Assembly (NCBI GenBank): GCA_002928535.1
Contig: PERG01000010.1
Coordinates: 1 to 64,000, forward strand
Direction of reading: 5' to 3'
DNA: 64,000 nucleotides
Source of the DNA: Methylotenera sp.
GTDB taxonomy: Bacteria; Pseudomonadota; Gammaproteobacteria; Burkholderiales; Methylophilaceae
Shown here: positions 30,714 to 39,847 of the stretch, in pieces
Position numbering within the stretch: the first letter of the stretch is position 1
Layout: every line of letters starts with the position of its first letter
Notes under the pieces: model-generated
Seen by the model: only the letters and a program-made list of their open reading frames with translations
What the model was told of the DNA's origin: nothing
Database searches by the model: none
Translations under genes and position numbers: made by a program

Positions 30714-31732
30714 ATATACTCGGGCAACAAACCGCTTATCATATTGGTGAGCTAAGTGAAGTTTCTTCGGCACGAAGAGCAGGAAATGCGCTGAGTTTAA
30801 AACTTGGTTTTGATGAAATACAATCCGGCCGTTTAGCACTACTGATTACCGAAGCCGGCACAAATATCGGCAAGCATGCAAAGCGTGGGCAGATATTCAT
30901 GCGGTCATTATCCCGAAACGGCCTTAATGGAATCGAAATCATCGCCGTGGATTCCGGGCCCGGCATGTTCAATCCCACCAAGAGTTTTGAAGATGGCTAT
31001 TCCACCACTGAAACATACGGTGTGGGACTAGGCGCTATAAAACGTTTAGCTCACGAGGTTGATATTTATTCAGAATCAGGCAAAGGTACGGTACTTCTAA
31101 TGGTGATATGGAACACAGAGGCTCAAGTAATACCCGGCCAATGGCAAATTGGCAGCATGTGTATTCCGATTGCAAATGAGCGAGTATGCGGAGACTCTTG
31201 GATCGCGGTTGATTGCCAACGCATGCTAACCGTGTTGGTGGCTGATGGCTTGGGACATGGGCCTGATGCTGCTCACGCCTCCTTATTGGCCGTGAGCGTC
31301 TTGGAACAAGCACCAGCAAATTTACCAAGTGAAACCTTACAAAAGAGCCATCAGTTGATGAAGGGAAGTCGAGGCGCGGCCGTCGCTGTAGCTCGTGTTG
31401 ACCTCGATACAGCAGAGTTAAGATACACTGGTGTAGGAAATATTTCCGGATGCATATATAACCATAAAAGTCGGCAGCATCTGTTGAGCCATAATGGGAT
31501 CGTTGGCAGCCACATGAGCAGAACCAAAGAGTTCACACATGCTTGGTGTGAAGACTCTATGTTAGTTATGCATTCTGATGGGGTTGGCACAAAATGGGAC
31601 ATTAACAACTATGCTGGGCTTGAAAGTTGTCATCCTTCTGTCATTGCCGCTGTGCTACACCGCGACCACACCCGAGTTAGAGATGACTCTACGATCGTAG
31701 TGATTAAGAGAGCTCAGATCGCATGTCAATAA
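30710..31732 (+). CDS. ATPase-domain plus PP2C (SpoIIE/RsbX-like) phosphatase
   Basis: The protein has 340 aa. Residues about 1-140 are a GHKL ATPase of RsbW/T type (LLITEAGTNIGKHA, AVDSGPGMF, TYGVGLGAIKRLAHE). Residues about 150-335 are a SpoIIE-type PP2C domain with metal-binding Asp in CGDSWIAVD, VADGLGHGPDAAHAS and HSDGVGTKW. It fills the RsbX place in an RsbR-S-T-X module and should dephosphorylate RsbS/RsbR. The fused ATPase domain is the form common in Gram-negative modules. Start at ATG 30710 overlaps the rsbT stop (ATGA); an ATG at 30698 is in frame too. Confidence 0.88.
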   Translation: MNILGQQTAYHIGELSEVSSARRAGNALSLKLGFDEIQSGRLALLITEAGTNIGKHAKRGQIFMRSLSRNGLNGIEIIAVDSGPGMFNPTKSFEDGYSTTETYGVGLGAIKRLAHEVDIYSESGKGTVLLMVIWNTEAQVIPGQWQIGSMCIPIANERVCGDSWIAVDCQRMLTVLVADGLGHGPDAAHASLLAVSVLEQAPANLPSETLQKSHQLMKGSRGAAVAVARVDLDTAELRYTGVGNISGCIYNHKSRQHLLSHNGIVGSHMSRTKEFTHAWCEDSMLVMHSDGVGTKWDINNYAGLESCHPSVIAAVLHRDHTRVRDDSTIVVIKRAQIACQ

Positions 31733-33552
31733 GATTCTTAACCTTGAAAATCGAATCTGAGCTGGACGTAGTAGCAGCCAGACAACGTGCCAGGGAAATT
31801 GCAGGGATTTGCGCGTTTGGTCTACAAGACCAAGCGCGTATTTCTACGGCTGTTTCAGAGCTTGCACGTAATGTGTACAACTATGCAGTTAAAGGCCGAA
31901 TTGAATTCGCTGTGGAAGGCAACACTGTTCCACAGCTTTTAATCATGACTATCGAAGACCAGGGTCCCGGGATTCCGCATATCGAAGACGTGTTATCAGG
32001 CACTTATCAATCTTCAACTGGAATGGGCGTAGGCGTGATAGGCGCAAAACGCCTGATGGATCAATTCCAAGTAGACACAAGTACTAAAGGCACCACCATC
32101 ACGCTTAAAAAGCTATTTCCCAAAGCCGCACCGCTATTAACTTCAACGATGATAGGCAGTTTGGTCAACAAGCTTTCACAACTGGCACCCAATATTTCCT
32201 TATCGGAAATCCAACATCAAAACCGTGAGTTGCTTAGAACCTTAGACGAACTGAATGCCAGGCAAAAACAGCTGTTACAGTTGACAGAAGAATTGGAAGA
32301 TACTAACCGAGGCGTGCTAGCGCTTTATGCAGAGTTGGATGAAAAAGCGGATCACTTACGCCGTGCCGATGAATTGAAGTCCAGATTCTTATCCAATATG
32401 AGCCATGAGTTCCGCACACCGTTAAATTCTATTCGTGCACTAGCAAAACTACTGCTCGATGAAACCGATGGTGAGCTATCTGAAGAGCAAGAAAAACAAG
32501 TGGAATTCATCCTCAAGGGCGCTATTACGCTGAGCGATCTTGTGAATGACTTACTCGATATCGCTAAAATAGAAGCTGGTAAAACCGAGGTCAAACCTGT
32601 CGAGTTTCAGGTAGACGAGATGTTCAGCGCATTGCGCGGCATGCTCAAACCCTTATTAGTTTCTGATCAGCTTGAACTCAACTTCATGCCGCTTACTGCG
32701 TCCATAAAACTATTCCAAGACGAAGCGAAAGTCTCGCAGATACTCCGTAATTTTATATCGAATGCATTGAAATTCACGGAAGCCGGTTCGATTAATGTCT
32801 CGGCAGTCATAGATGAAGAAGACATGGTTACCTTTAGAGTAATAGATACCGGGCTAGGCATTAATGAAAATGACTTGGGTGTAATCTTCGAAGAGTTTTC
32901 CCAGGTAGAAAATCATTTACAGATCGGCGTTAAAGGCACGGGATTAGGTTTACCGCTTTGTAGAAACCTGGCGGCCTTATTACAAGGTAGAGTCGATGTC
33001 ATAAGCGCACTGGGAAAAGGCTCAACGTTCTCACTTTCCATTCCTGCCCACCTTGAATTGAATTTGCAAGCCGACACATCTGAAACCTTGGACACTCATA
33101 ACGACTCCCGCTTACCCATCCTCATCATTGAAGATCAGGAATATGAGCAGTTAGTTTACAAGCGCTATTTAGATGGGTCCGAATTCAGAGCCATCCCTGT
33201 GAAATCGCTAAGAGAGGCCGAAGTGATTTGGCCACGGGTAAAACCAGTAGCCGTGCTACTGGATATTATGCTTAAAGGCGAAGATTCCTGGAGATGGTTA
33301 TCCGACTTAAAAAGTAATGAAGCGCGACAACATATTCCGGTGATCATTTCTTCAAGTGTTGATGATAAACGTAAAGGGATTGCGTTAGGTGCAGATGTCT
33401 ATCACACCAAACCAATGTTGAAAGTCGACTTGCTTTCAGCATTAAGGAAAGTTTTGAACGTTAGCGAAGACTTGTCTATAGAAACACTTACAAATTTAAA
33501 GTTAAACAAATCAGATCGCCTATCAACGGATACCCCCAATGAAATCAATTAA
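31723..33552 (+). CDS. hybrid histidine kinase with N-terminal RsbT-like kinase domain
   Basis: The protein has 609 aa and no membrane segment. Residues 1-133 are a second RsbT-like domain (SELARNVYNYAVKG, EDQGPGIPHIEDV, GMGVGVIGAKRLMDQF). A coiled coil follows (about 160-215), then HisKA with His228 in LSNMSHEFRTPLNS and HATPase_c (RNFISNALKFTE, DTGLGI, GTGLGLPLCRNL). A C-terminal REC domain begins near PILIIEDQEYE, with its Asp in VAVLLDIML and Lys in YHTKPM. It could sense RsbT release or compete with RsbT for the stressosome and pass the signal to a phosphorelay. It overlaps the phosphatase gene by 10 nt and the next kinase gene by 14 nt. Confidence 0.9.
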   Translation: MSIRFLTLKIESELDVVAARQRAREIAGICAFGLQDQARISTAVSELARNVYNYAVKGRIEFAVEGNTVPQLLIMTIEDQGPGIPHIEDVLSGTYQSSTGMGVGVIGAKRLMDQFQVDTSTKGTTITLKKLFPKAAPLLTSTMIGSLVNKLSQLAPNISLSEIQHQNRELLRTLDELNARQKQLLQLTEELEDTNRGVLALYAELDEKADHLRRADELKSRFLSNMSHEFRTPLNSIRALAKLLLDETDGELSEEQEKQVEFILKGAITLSDLVNDLLDIAKIEAGKTEVKPVEFQVDEMFSALRGMLKPLLVSDQLELNFMPLTASIKLFQDEAKVSQILRNFISNALKFTEAGSINVSAVIDEEDMVTFRVIDTGLGINENDLGVIFEEFSQVENHLQIGVKGTGLGLPLCRNLAALLQGRVDVISALGKGSTFSLSIPAHLELNLQADTSETLDTHNDSRLPILIIEDQEYEQLVYKRYLDGSEFRAIPVKSLREAEVIWPRVKPVAVLLDIMLKGEDSWRWLSDLKSNEARQHIPVIISSSVDDKRKGIALGADVYHTKPMLKVDLLSALRKVLNVSEDLSIETLTNLKLNKSDRLSTDTPNEIN

Positions 33553-35080
33553 GTCTAACTTGTCGGGAAATATGTCCGCACATGACTTAGATGAATTTCT
33601 AATCCTGAATGTTGATGATACCGATGCTGCACTCTATGCGAAATCCAAAATATTAACCCGAGTGGGATTTAAGGTCATCAGTGTTTCCAGTGGAACGGAA
33701 GCCCTACAAAAGGCTAAAGAATTGCTGCCAGATTTGATTTTACTGGATACAAAACTGCCTGACATCAATGGGTTTGACGTTTGCCGCCAGCTAAAAGCAG
33801 ATCCTGTAACGCAATTCATTTCCATTCTACAAACTTCCGCGTCTTTTATAACATCAGGGGATAAAATCACAGCGCTGGACGGTGGCGCTGACAATTATCT
33901 TTGTGAACCTATTGAGCCAGAAGAGTTAATCTCCAACATCAAGGCCTTGATCAGGCTCAGTCTGGCTGAGCGTGAATTAAGTGAAATAAATCGCAAAAAA
34001 GATGCATTTTTGGCAACACTTGCGCATGAATTACGCAACCCTCTTGGGCCTATTCGAAATTCATTAAAGTTAATGGAAACATTAGAAAACTTAACACCTA
34101 AGCATCACCAGTTATTGAATATCATCTCGCGACAAACGAACCAAATGGTCAGGCTGGTGGATGATCTGCTTGATGTATCCCGTATTTCATTGGGGAAAAT
34201 ATTACTTCAACCCAGTAACTTGGAAGTGGATGAATTCATAAACGCAGCCATAGAAAGCAGTACTTACCTGATTCAGGATCGTGGCCATCAGTTAGATGTC
34301 AATATCATGAGCAAAGGCTTATATGTGCATGGCGACAAAGTGCGGCTCGTACAAGTCGTAAGCAACCTACTAAATAACGCAGCTAAATTTACTTCACGAG
34401 ATGGCTTGATTTCACTTTCAGTGGTTCAGGAAAATGACTTTGTCATCATCAAAGTTACTGACAACGGCATCGGCTTAAGCAAACAGAATTTAGCCACAAT
34501 TTTTGATTTATTTGTGCAACATGGACGAGTTGAAGATCGAGTCCATGAAGGCTTGGGCATCGGTCTTTCTCTCGTCAAAAATCTAATTGAACTACATGGT
34601 GGAGAAATATATGTTGATAGTCCCGGCCTTGGACTAGGCAGCACTTTCCTTATTAAATTGAAACTGATCGACGCTCCAATAGTGGACGGCAAAACTACAA
34701 CAGACATTATCAATGCGGTTACACTTAATAAAATTCTGGTGATTGATGACAACGTTGATGCAGCCAATACGCTGGTCGATTTGCTAAGTCTATTTGGGCA
34801 TGAAGTGCAAACTGCATACACGGGCAAGGAAGGTCTTGAGTTAGCCAAGTCTTTTCAACCTCAACTCATTTTCCTCGATATTGGTTTACCAGATATGTTG
34901 GGTTATGAAGCCGCGAGATTACTACGTAAAGACGACAAAAATAAAGGCTGTGTTTTAATTGCATTAACTGGCTATGGTACTGACAATGATAAACAACTCG
35001 CCATCAATGCTGGGTTTGATTTTCACCTAACTAAACCCTTGAATTTAGGAAAGATTAAATTTCTCAATCTAGGGTTTTAA
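33539..35080 (+). CDS. REC-HisKA-HATPase-REC hybrid sensor kinase
   Basis: A soluble 513-aa hybrid kinase. The first REC (about 20-140) has ILNVDDTDAA and phospho-Asp LILLDTKLPD. HisKA has His in LATLAHELRNPLGP, followed by HATPase_c (NLLNNAAKF, DNGIGL, GLGIGLSLVKNLIE). The second REC has ILVIDDNVDAA, Asp in LIFLDIGLPD and Lys in LTKPL. The C-terminus stops shortly after this Lys, so the last helix looks shorter than usual. Start at 33539 overlaps the previous gene; an in-frame ATG at 33572 is possible. It is the last gene of the stressosome operon and the likely phosphorelay output or input; no DNA-binding output is encoded nearby. Confidence 0.9.
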   Translation: MKSIKSNLSGNMSAHDLDEFLILNVDDTDAALYAKSKILTRVGFKVISVSSGTEALQKAKELLPDLILLDTKLPDINGFDVCRQLKADPVTQFISILQTSASFITSGDKITALDGGADNYLCEPIEPEELISNIKALIRLSLAERELSEINRKKDAFLATLAHELRNPLGPIRNSLKLMETLENLTPKHHQLLNIISRQTNQMVRLVDDLLDVSRISLGKILLQPSNLEVDEFINAAIESSTYLIQDRGHQLDVNIMSKGLYVHGDKVRLVQVVSNLLNNAAKFTSRDGLISLSVVQENDFVIIKVTDNGIGLSKQNLATIFDLFVQHGRVEDRVHEGLGIGLSLVKNLIELHGGEIYVDSPGLGLGSTFLIKLKLIDAPIVDGKTTTDIINAVTLNKILVIDDNVDAANTLVDLLSLFGHEVQTAYTGKEGLELAKSFQPQLIFLDIGLPDMLGYEAARLLRKDDKNKGCVLIALTGYGTDNDKQLAINAGFDFHLTKPLNLGKIKFLNLGF

Positions 35081-35519
35081 AAAACACTTTCTCATAAACT
35101 TCAGTAACAACTAATGCGCAGTTTTGGGCCGCAAGCATCAATTTCAAATGAACCTAGAAGATTTCCACAATTTCTGTGGATAACTCTGTGATATCTAGAG
35201 GATTGAAGTCCTAACTTCGTATTCTATAAGGTTTTTTTATAAAAGCTTATAATTTGCTCTTTTATAAAATGCATAATTAAATCAATAACTTAAAATAATA
35301 ATATAGTTTTGCTAGTTAGAGTCAAAAGTTAATGTACCACTTTAAATGTTTGTGCATAACTCGTAAGATTTTTACGTAGAGTCAATGACTTATAGATACA
35401 AAAAGTTAATTTACATTAGTCCATTCGGACTAAACCTTAATCCTAAACTAAAGTCTGTTAGAGCCGGTTTGGCGTAACTCGAAACCCATCACACTTGATT
35501 AAATAGCAAATATGAACTT

Positions 35520-35627
35520 ATGAAGTTAAGATCAATTATGTTAATTATTGCTACCTATATTTTGATAACACTTTTTGCAGGTTGTCCGCCCAACTGCAAC
35601 ATCGCTCAGCAAACTGCCTGCAGTTAG
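35520..35627 (+). CDS. candidate 35-aa small lipoprotein
   Basis: The frame encodes MKLRSIMLIIATYILITLFAGC followed by PPNCNIAQQTACS and TAG. It has a basic N-terminus, a hydrophobic core and a lipobox-like FAGC, then two more Cys. That is the layout of a very small lipoprotein. Against it: no good Shine-Dalgarno motif, short length and no recognised family. Called only as a candidate. Confidence 0.35.
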   Translation: MKLRSIMLIIATYILITLFAGCPPNCNIAQQTACS

Positions 35628-35729
35628 CACATTTAAAACGTCGGCTTTAGGGGTCGTGGCTTTCGGCTCGAAGCGGAACTTCAACGTTTGATTAAGTTGC
35701 TAGGAAACTGGTGAATTAAGCATCCCTCA

Positions 35730-35768
35730 AAATACGGCCCTTCTAAAACTCTTCATCGGGCCGTATTT
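35730..35768 (-). terminator. inverted repeat, possible terminator downstream of the PfpI gene
   Basis: AAATACGGCCC and GGGCCGTATTT form an 11-bp perfect stem around a 17-nt loop, 46 bp past the stop of the minus-strand DJ-1/PfpI gene. The 3' side on the minus strand ends in ATTTTG, a weak T-tract. It could serve either strand. Confidence 0.5.
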
Positions 35769-35814
35769 GACAATAGGCTTAATCACATGAGAATCACGAC
35801 ATATGCACTCATGC

Positions 35815-36501
35815 CTAACTCTTCAGGGGCAATGTTTGCAGTAGAACTCTGGCAGCTTCTGTAGAGGATGCCGGATTTTGGCCTGTGATTAATAATCCAT
35901 CCTGCACAACATAGGACTGCCAGTCTCCGCTTTTTGAGTAAATCGCTCCATGATGAAGCAACTCGTCTTCTACCAGGAAAGGCACGACTTCGGTTAAACC
36001 CACACCCGCTTCTTCAGAATTGGTAAAGCCAGTGACTTTTTTACCTTGTACTAAAGACGTGCCATCAGGGTTTTTTACATGTCTTAAAACCCCGGGCGCA
36101 TGGCATACCAGTGCTACAGGTTTTTCTTGCGCAAGGGTAGCGCTAATTAAATTGATAGAATGTTGGTCTTCAGCCAGATCCCACAATGGCCCGTGACCGC
36201 CTGGATAAAACACTGCGTCATAATCTGTGATATTGACTGTATCTAACCTAAGGGTATTCGATAAATCCGCTTTGGCTTGTAAGTCAACTTCAAAGCGGCG
36301 AGTAGCATCGGTTTGGAAATCTGGCTCGTTGCTTTTTGGATCTAATGGGGGCTGGCCACCTTTAGGCGAGGCCAACACTACCTCAACGCCAGCATCTTTA
36401 AACACATAGTAGGGTGCTGCCAGCTCTTCCAACCAGAAACCTGTTTTGCGCCCTGTATTGCCTAATTGGTCATGCGAAGTTACAACGGTAAGAATTTTCA
36501 T
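35815..36501 (-). CDS. DJ-1/PfpI family class I glutamine amidotransferase-like protein
   Basis: The protein has 228 aa and an HSP31/HchA-like fold. The nucleophile elbow reads VALVCHAPGVL with the catalytic Cys (about residue 131), the acidic partner lies in FYPGGHGPLWDL, and ASPKGGQPPLDP is typical of the glyoxalase III/HSP31 clade. Such proteins detoxify methylglyoxal or act as holdases. The ATG is preceded by AGGAGAGC. It lies near an AraC regulator and a propeller dehydrogenase-like gene on the same strand; shared regulation is possible but unproven. Confidence 0.88.
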   Translation of the reverse strand: MKILTVVTSHDQLGNTGRKTGFWLEELAAPYYVFKDAGVEVVLASPKGGQPPLDPKSNEPDFQTDATRRFEVDLQAKADLSNTLRLDTVNITDYDAVFYPGGHGPLWDLAEDQHSINLISATLAQEKPVALVCHAPGVLRHVKNPDGTSLVQGKKVTGFTNSEEAGVGLTEVVPFLVEDELLHHGAIYSKSGDWQSYVVQDGLLITGQNPASSTEAARVLLQTLPLKS

Positions 36502-36750
36502 AGTGCTCTCCTAATAAGTTGGTAATTAGTAATAACTTCCAGCCGCTCAACTATTCGTCCAGACGTCTAGTAATTAATTAAAAATATATAAATTAAATTT
36601 TATTATTCAAATATAAAAGTGATTTGGTCATCGTCATTGCAGTTCCAAAAGTTTTTGTACGCTGATACTTAGTATGGAAAACTTTAATGAATCTATGATC
36701 AAGTCAGCTCAAAAATTGGCGAGGATTGATGAGGGTGCCGCTAAGCATTA

Positions 36751-36777
36751 AAAAAGGCCGAATAATTCGGCCTTTTG
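36751..36777. terminator. rho-independent terminator
   Basis: The stem AAAAGGCCGAA/TTCGGCCTTTT with a TAA loop (36752-36776) lies 8 bp past the stop of the propeller gene (minus strand). A- and T-runs flank both sides, so it can act in both directions. Confidence 0.85.
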
Positions 36778-36784
36778 TTAGTAA

Positions 36785-38737
36785 TTAATGAATTTGGATT
36801 GGGACCAAAGTGCCAGCTTTCATATCAGGCATCAGTATCGTTTTACCATCAGCAGCTAAATTAATATCTGCTGAAGATTGATGGCCTTCGCTAATTAATT
36901 GAGGAGTAGCTTTAGGCTCACTTAACTGCCAAACTTTACCACCTGCCCAATCACTGATATAGAGCACGCCATTAGGATCACGAATCAAGCCATCTGCAGC
37001 ACCAAAACCTTGATTTAACAGCGTTAAAGTAGATTTAACTTTGCTGCTTTGTTCAGAGTAATCTAATCGGAACAGCTTACCAGTACCAAAGTCAGCAACC
37101 AATAATGCATTAGGGCCATCCATCAGCAAACCATTTGGTCGTTTGATTCCAGATTTCTCGTGAATTAACTGAGTTACTTTACCTTGAGTGGTGATTTTGT
37201 AGACTGCTGCGTGCTTACCGTTATCGTCACCGCTGTCTGATACATACACGTTGCCTAAGCCATCGATTTCAATGTCATTCAGAAAAACAGGTTTATCCGG
37301 GAAATCTGAGGGCTTAGCGAAAACAGTTTTATTACCCTTCAAGTCGATGCGGATCACTTGATCAATATCAGCCACGTACAGCTGATTGTTGAACATATCA
37401 ATGCCTTTAGGATCATTTAACCCATCAGTTAACGTTGTTTTCGAACCATCCGAATTGATGATGGTAATTTTCCCATCATTATTTTTGCCGTAACCACCGA
37501 TTTCCGATAGGAATATACGACCGTCCGGATGAGCTATCGAAGATTCAGGCATTACAAGTCCCGTCACATTACCTTTGAATGCTGTACCTGTGAGTGCTGG
37601 CGCATTGGTAGCATTCCCTTCTCCATAACTTACGCGATAAATTACGCCGTTATAATCATCAGATACTAACAATGATCCATCTGGCAACTGAAGTACATCT
37701 GTCGGACGACCCCAAATTTCTCCATTATTAAGCCAGCCATCAATAAAAACTTCAGTTCCGGTGACACGATGCTGAGCATCGAATTTTACACGCATCAATT
37801 GATAGCCAACTGGTTTGCTACGATTCCAAGAGCCATGTTCGGCCACAATCGCGCTACCGAGGTACTCGGCAGGGAACTGAGAGCCTGTGTAGAATTTGAA
37901 ACCAAGATTCGCGCTATGTGCTTGAAACTCCGCTGCAGGGAAGACTATGTTCTTAGGTGGGGTTTTATTTTTCCAATCCTGCGAAATGGCATCACCGCCG
38001 GCATAATATGGAAAACCGAAATGCTGTCCAGCTTTGGTTGCTGCATTGAACTCGTCATGAGGAATGTCATCCCCCATCATGTCACCGCCATTATCTGTAA
38101 AGTAGGCTACATTGGTTCCAGGCTGGAAATCGATCCCCACTGAATTACGCACCCCTTTGGCAAAAGTTTCTACGTGGCTTCCATCGGGATCCATTCTGAT
38201 GATAGTGCCCTCAATGCCTTTCGTATCGCAAATGTTACAAGGTGCTCCAACCGTTACATACAGCTTATTGTCTGGGCCGAAAGCAATATATCGCCAGCCA
38301 TGGTGAGATTTATTTGGTAATTTGTCATAGATGACTTCACGCATTTGTTTGAATGGTAGATTTAAGTCGAAATCTGGTGCCGCATAGCGTGTAATCCGGT
38401 TTTGCTCCGCTACATAAAGATTTCCTTTATACATAGCCACACCATTCCCTACGTTCAAATCATCTAGCATTGTGACAACTTTATCTGCTTTGTGATCTTT
38501 GTTTTTATCTATGATGCCGTATACCTTGTTACCGCGTGTTCCTACATAAACATTACCATTTGTGCCCAATGCCATTTGACGAGCATCAGGAACTTCCGCA
38601 TAGATTTCAACTTTGAACCCTGCTGGCACATGTAATTTGTTCAAGTTCGCTTGAGCATCGGCTGCTTCCGCTGAAGCATTGAGTGAGATAGCACTTAATG
38701 CTGACCCCATTAGCAATGCAATTGTATTCAATTTCAT
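36785..38737 (-). CDS. periplasmic two-propeller protein (sorbosone/PQQ-glucose dehydrogenase-like plus SMP-30/NHL-like)
   Basis: The protein has 650 aa with a signal peptide (about 1-24, SAISLNASAEA). The first half (about 30-370) resembles the soluble PQQ-dependent sugar/L-sorbosone dehydrogenase propeller (GVRNSVGIDFQPGT, HSANLGFKFYTG, AEHGSWNRSKPVGY, WGRPTDVLQLPDGSLLVSDD). The second half (about 390-650) has NHL/SMP-30-like repeats such as DPKGIDMFNNQLYVADIDQV and RPNGLLMDGPNALLVADFG. A CNIC pair sits in the first half. The substrate is unknown and PQQ binding is not proven. AAGGGA precedes the ATG. It is divergent from the AraC gene, its likely regulator. Confidence 0.8.
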   Translation of the reverse strand: MKLNTIALLMGSALSAISLNASAEAADAQANLNKLHVPAGFKVEIYAEVPDARQMALGTNGNVYVGTRGNKVYGIIDKNKDHKADKVVTMLDDLNVGNGVAMYKGNLYVAEQNRITRYAAPDFDLNLPFKQMREVIYDKLPNKSHHGWRYIAFGPDNKLYVTVGAPCNICDTKGIEGTIIRMDPDGSHVETFAKGVRNSVGIDFQPGTNVAYFTDNGGDMMGDDIPHDEFNAATKAGQHFGFPYYAGGDAISQDWKNKTPPKNIVFPAAEFQAHSANLGFKFYTGSQFPAEYLGSAIVAEHGSWNRSKPVGYQLMRVKFDAQHRVTGTEVFIDGWLNNGEIWGRPTDVLQLPDGSLLVSDDYNGVIYRVSYGEGNATNAPALTGTAFKGNVTGLVMPESSIAHPDGRIFLSEIGGYGKNNDGKITIINSDGSKTTLTDGLNDPKGIDMFNNQLYVADIDQVIRIDLKGNKTVFAKPSDFPDKPVFLNDIEIDGLGNVYVSDSGDDNGKHAAVYKITTQGKVTQLIHEKSGIKRPNGLLMDGPNALLVADFGTGKLFRLDYSEQSSKVKSTLTLLNQGFGAADGLIRDPNGVLYISDWAGGKVWQLSEPKATPQLISEGHQSSADINLAADGKTILMPDMKAGTLVPIQIH

Positions 38738-38893
38738 ATTTATTCCCTTGTGATAGATTTGACCCTATCGAGTTTACTGAGACAAAAGCGCTAGTAAAAT
38801 ACATAAAACTCCGTGTTTATTGCCTAAAACTATTGCTATAAAATAAATATAATGTCCTATAATGGGAATTAATAACCTAATAGTATTTAACTT

Positions 38894-39847
38894 ATGACTA
38901 ATCCAAATTGCTGGCAATATTCAGACCGCAGTAACATGTGTAATCTGCTTAAAAGACTAGCCCCGACAGAAGGTTTTACACTCACACCATTGGATGGCGT
39001 GAAGTTAATGCGCTGGAACCGATCGCTACCCCGCAGCCCGGTGTTATACGAGCCAAGCATCGTAGTGATTTGCTCAGGCCATAAAATCGGTTATCTAGGT
39101 CATGAGATATTTCATTACAACCCGCAGCATTTTTTAGTTCTATCGGTGCCACTGCCTTTTGAAAGCGAAACTATCGCAACCGAAGAAGAACCTTTAATGG
39201 GTATATCAATTCGCATCAACATATCCATCCTTACCGAATTAATTCTAATGTTAGATCAGGGATCTTCACATTCAGATTTGGGTTCTCATGGCATGGTATC
39301 TACGCCACTGGATGCCAAGCTTTCAAATGCCGTGTTGCGCTTATTACAAGCACTTGCTTCTACCGACGAAACCGACATTCTTGGCCACAATATCTTGCGA
39401 GAGATTCACTATCGGGTTTTGACCAGCAGTCAAGGCGAAGCTATCAGGGCATTGCTAAGTCAACAAAATAATCTTGGTAAAATCAGCAAAGCCTTGCGAA
39501 GAATCCATTCAGATTTTGCAGATGACCTCAATATTACGAAGCTCGCTGGAGAATCCGGTATGAGTGTTGCTGCATTCCATGCTAGCTTCAAAGCAGTTAC
39601 GGCAACATCTCCAATGCAATATCTAAAAACAACTCGCTTACATAAAGCCCGGTTATTAATGATTCAGGATGGAACATCAGCAGCACTAGCGTCCACCAAG
39701 GTTGGTTATGAGAGCCCTTCACAATTTAGCCGCGAATTCAAACGACTTTTTGGCAAAACCCCCATGGAAGATGTAGTTGCAACCCGTGAAGCACTCATTA
39801 CCTTACCCTTTGATCCTGCCTCTCGATACGTCACTGTTCAGCAATAA
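38894..39847 (+). CDS. AraC-family transcriptional regulator
   Basis: The protein has 317 aa. The N-terminal domain (about 20-180) is of the AraC_N type with PSIVVICSGHKIGYLG and FLVLSVPLPFESE. The C-terminal double helix-turn-helix (about 205-300) has ITKLAGESGMSVAAFHASFK, SPMQYLKTTRLHKARLL and the second helix VGYESPSQFSREFKRLFG. It lies 156 bp from the divergent propeller gene and probably controls it and perhaps the PfpI gene; this is inferred from gene arrangement. Confidence 0.9.
   Translation: MTNPNCWQYSDRSNMCNLLKRLAPTEGFTLTPLDGVKLMRWNRSLPRSPVLYEPSIVVICSGHKIGYLGHEIFHYNPQHFLVLSVPLPFESETIATEEEPLMGISIRINISILTELILMLDQGSSHSDLGSHGMVSTPLDAKLSNAVLRLLQALASTDETDILGHNILREIHYRVLTSSQGEAIRALLSQQNNLGKISKALRRIHSDFADDLNITKLAGESGMSVAAFHASFKAVTATSPMQYLKTTRLHKARLLMIQDGTSAALASTKVGYESPSQFSREFKRLFGKTPMEDVVATREALITLPFDPASRYVTVQQ

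Larger units (their letters stand above)
35081..35814. other. 734-bp gene-poor, AT-rich intergenic region
   Basis: No long open frame exists on either strand. I see one candidate 35-codon lipoprotein frame (35520-35627), a small hairpin TTAGTCC-ATTC-GGACTAA (35416-35433), and an 11-bp stem inverted repeat at 35730-35768. The stretch 35220-35420 is very AT-rich. It may hold a small RNA or the decayed remains of a gene, but nothing more is supported. Confidence 0.6.

Noticed and set aside
29017-35080. Search for sigma-B, RsbU, RsbV or RsbW genes around the stressosome operon
   Set aside because: None present; the genes on both sides (Smr protein, PfpI protein) are unrelated.
36674-36751. 25-codon frame ending at the terminator upstream of the propeller gene's 3' end
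   Set aside because: No Shine-Dalgarno motif, no signal peptide or family; too short to support.
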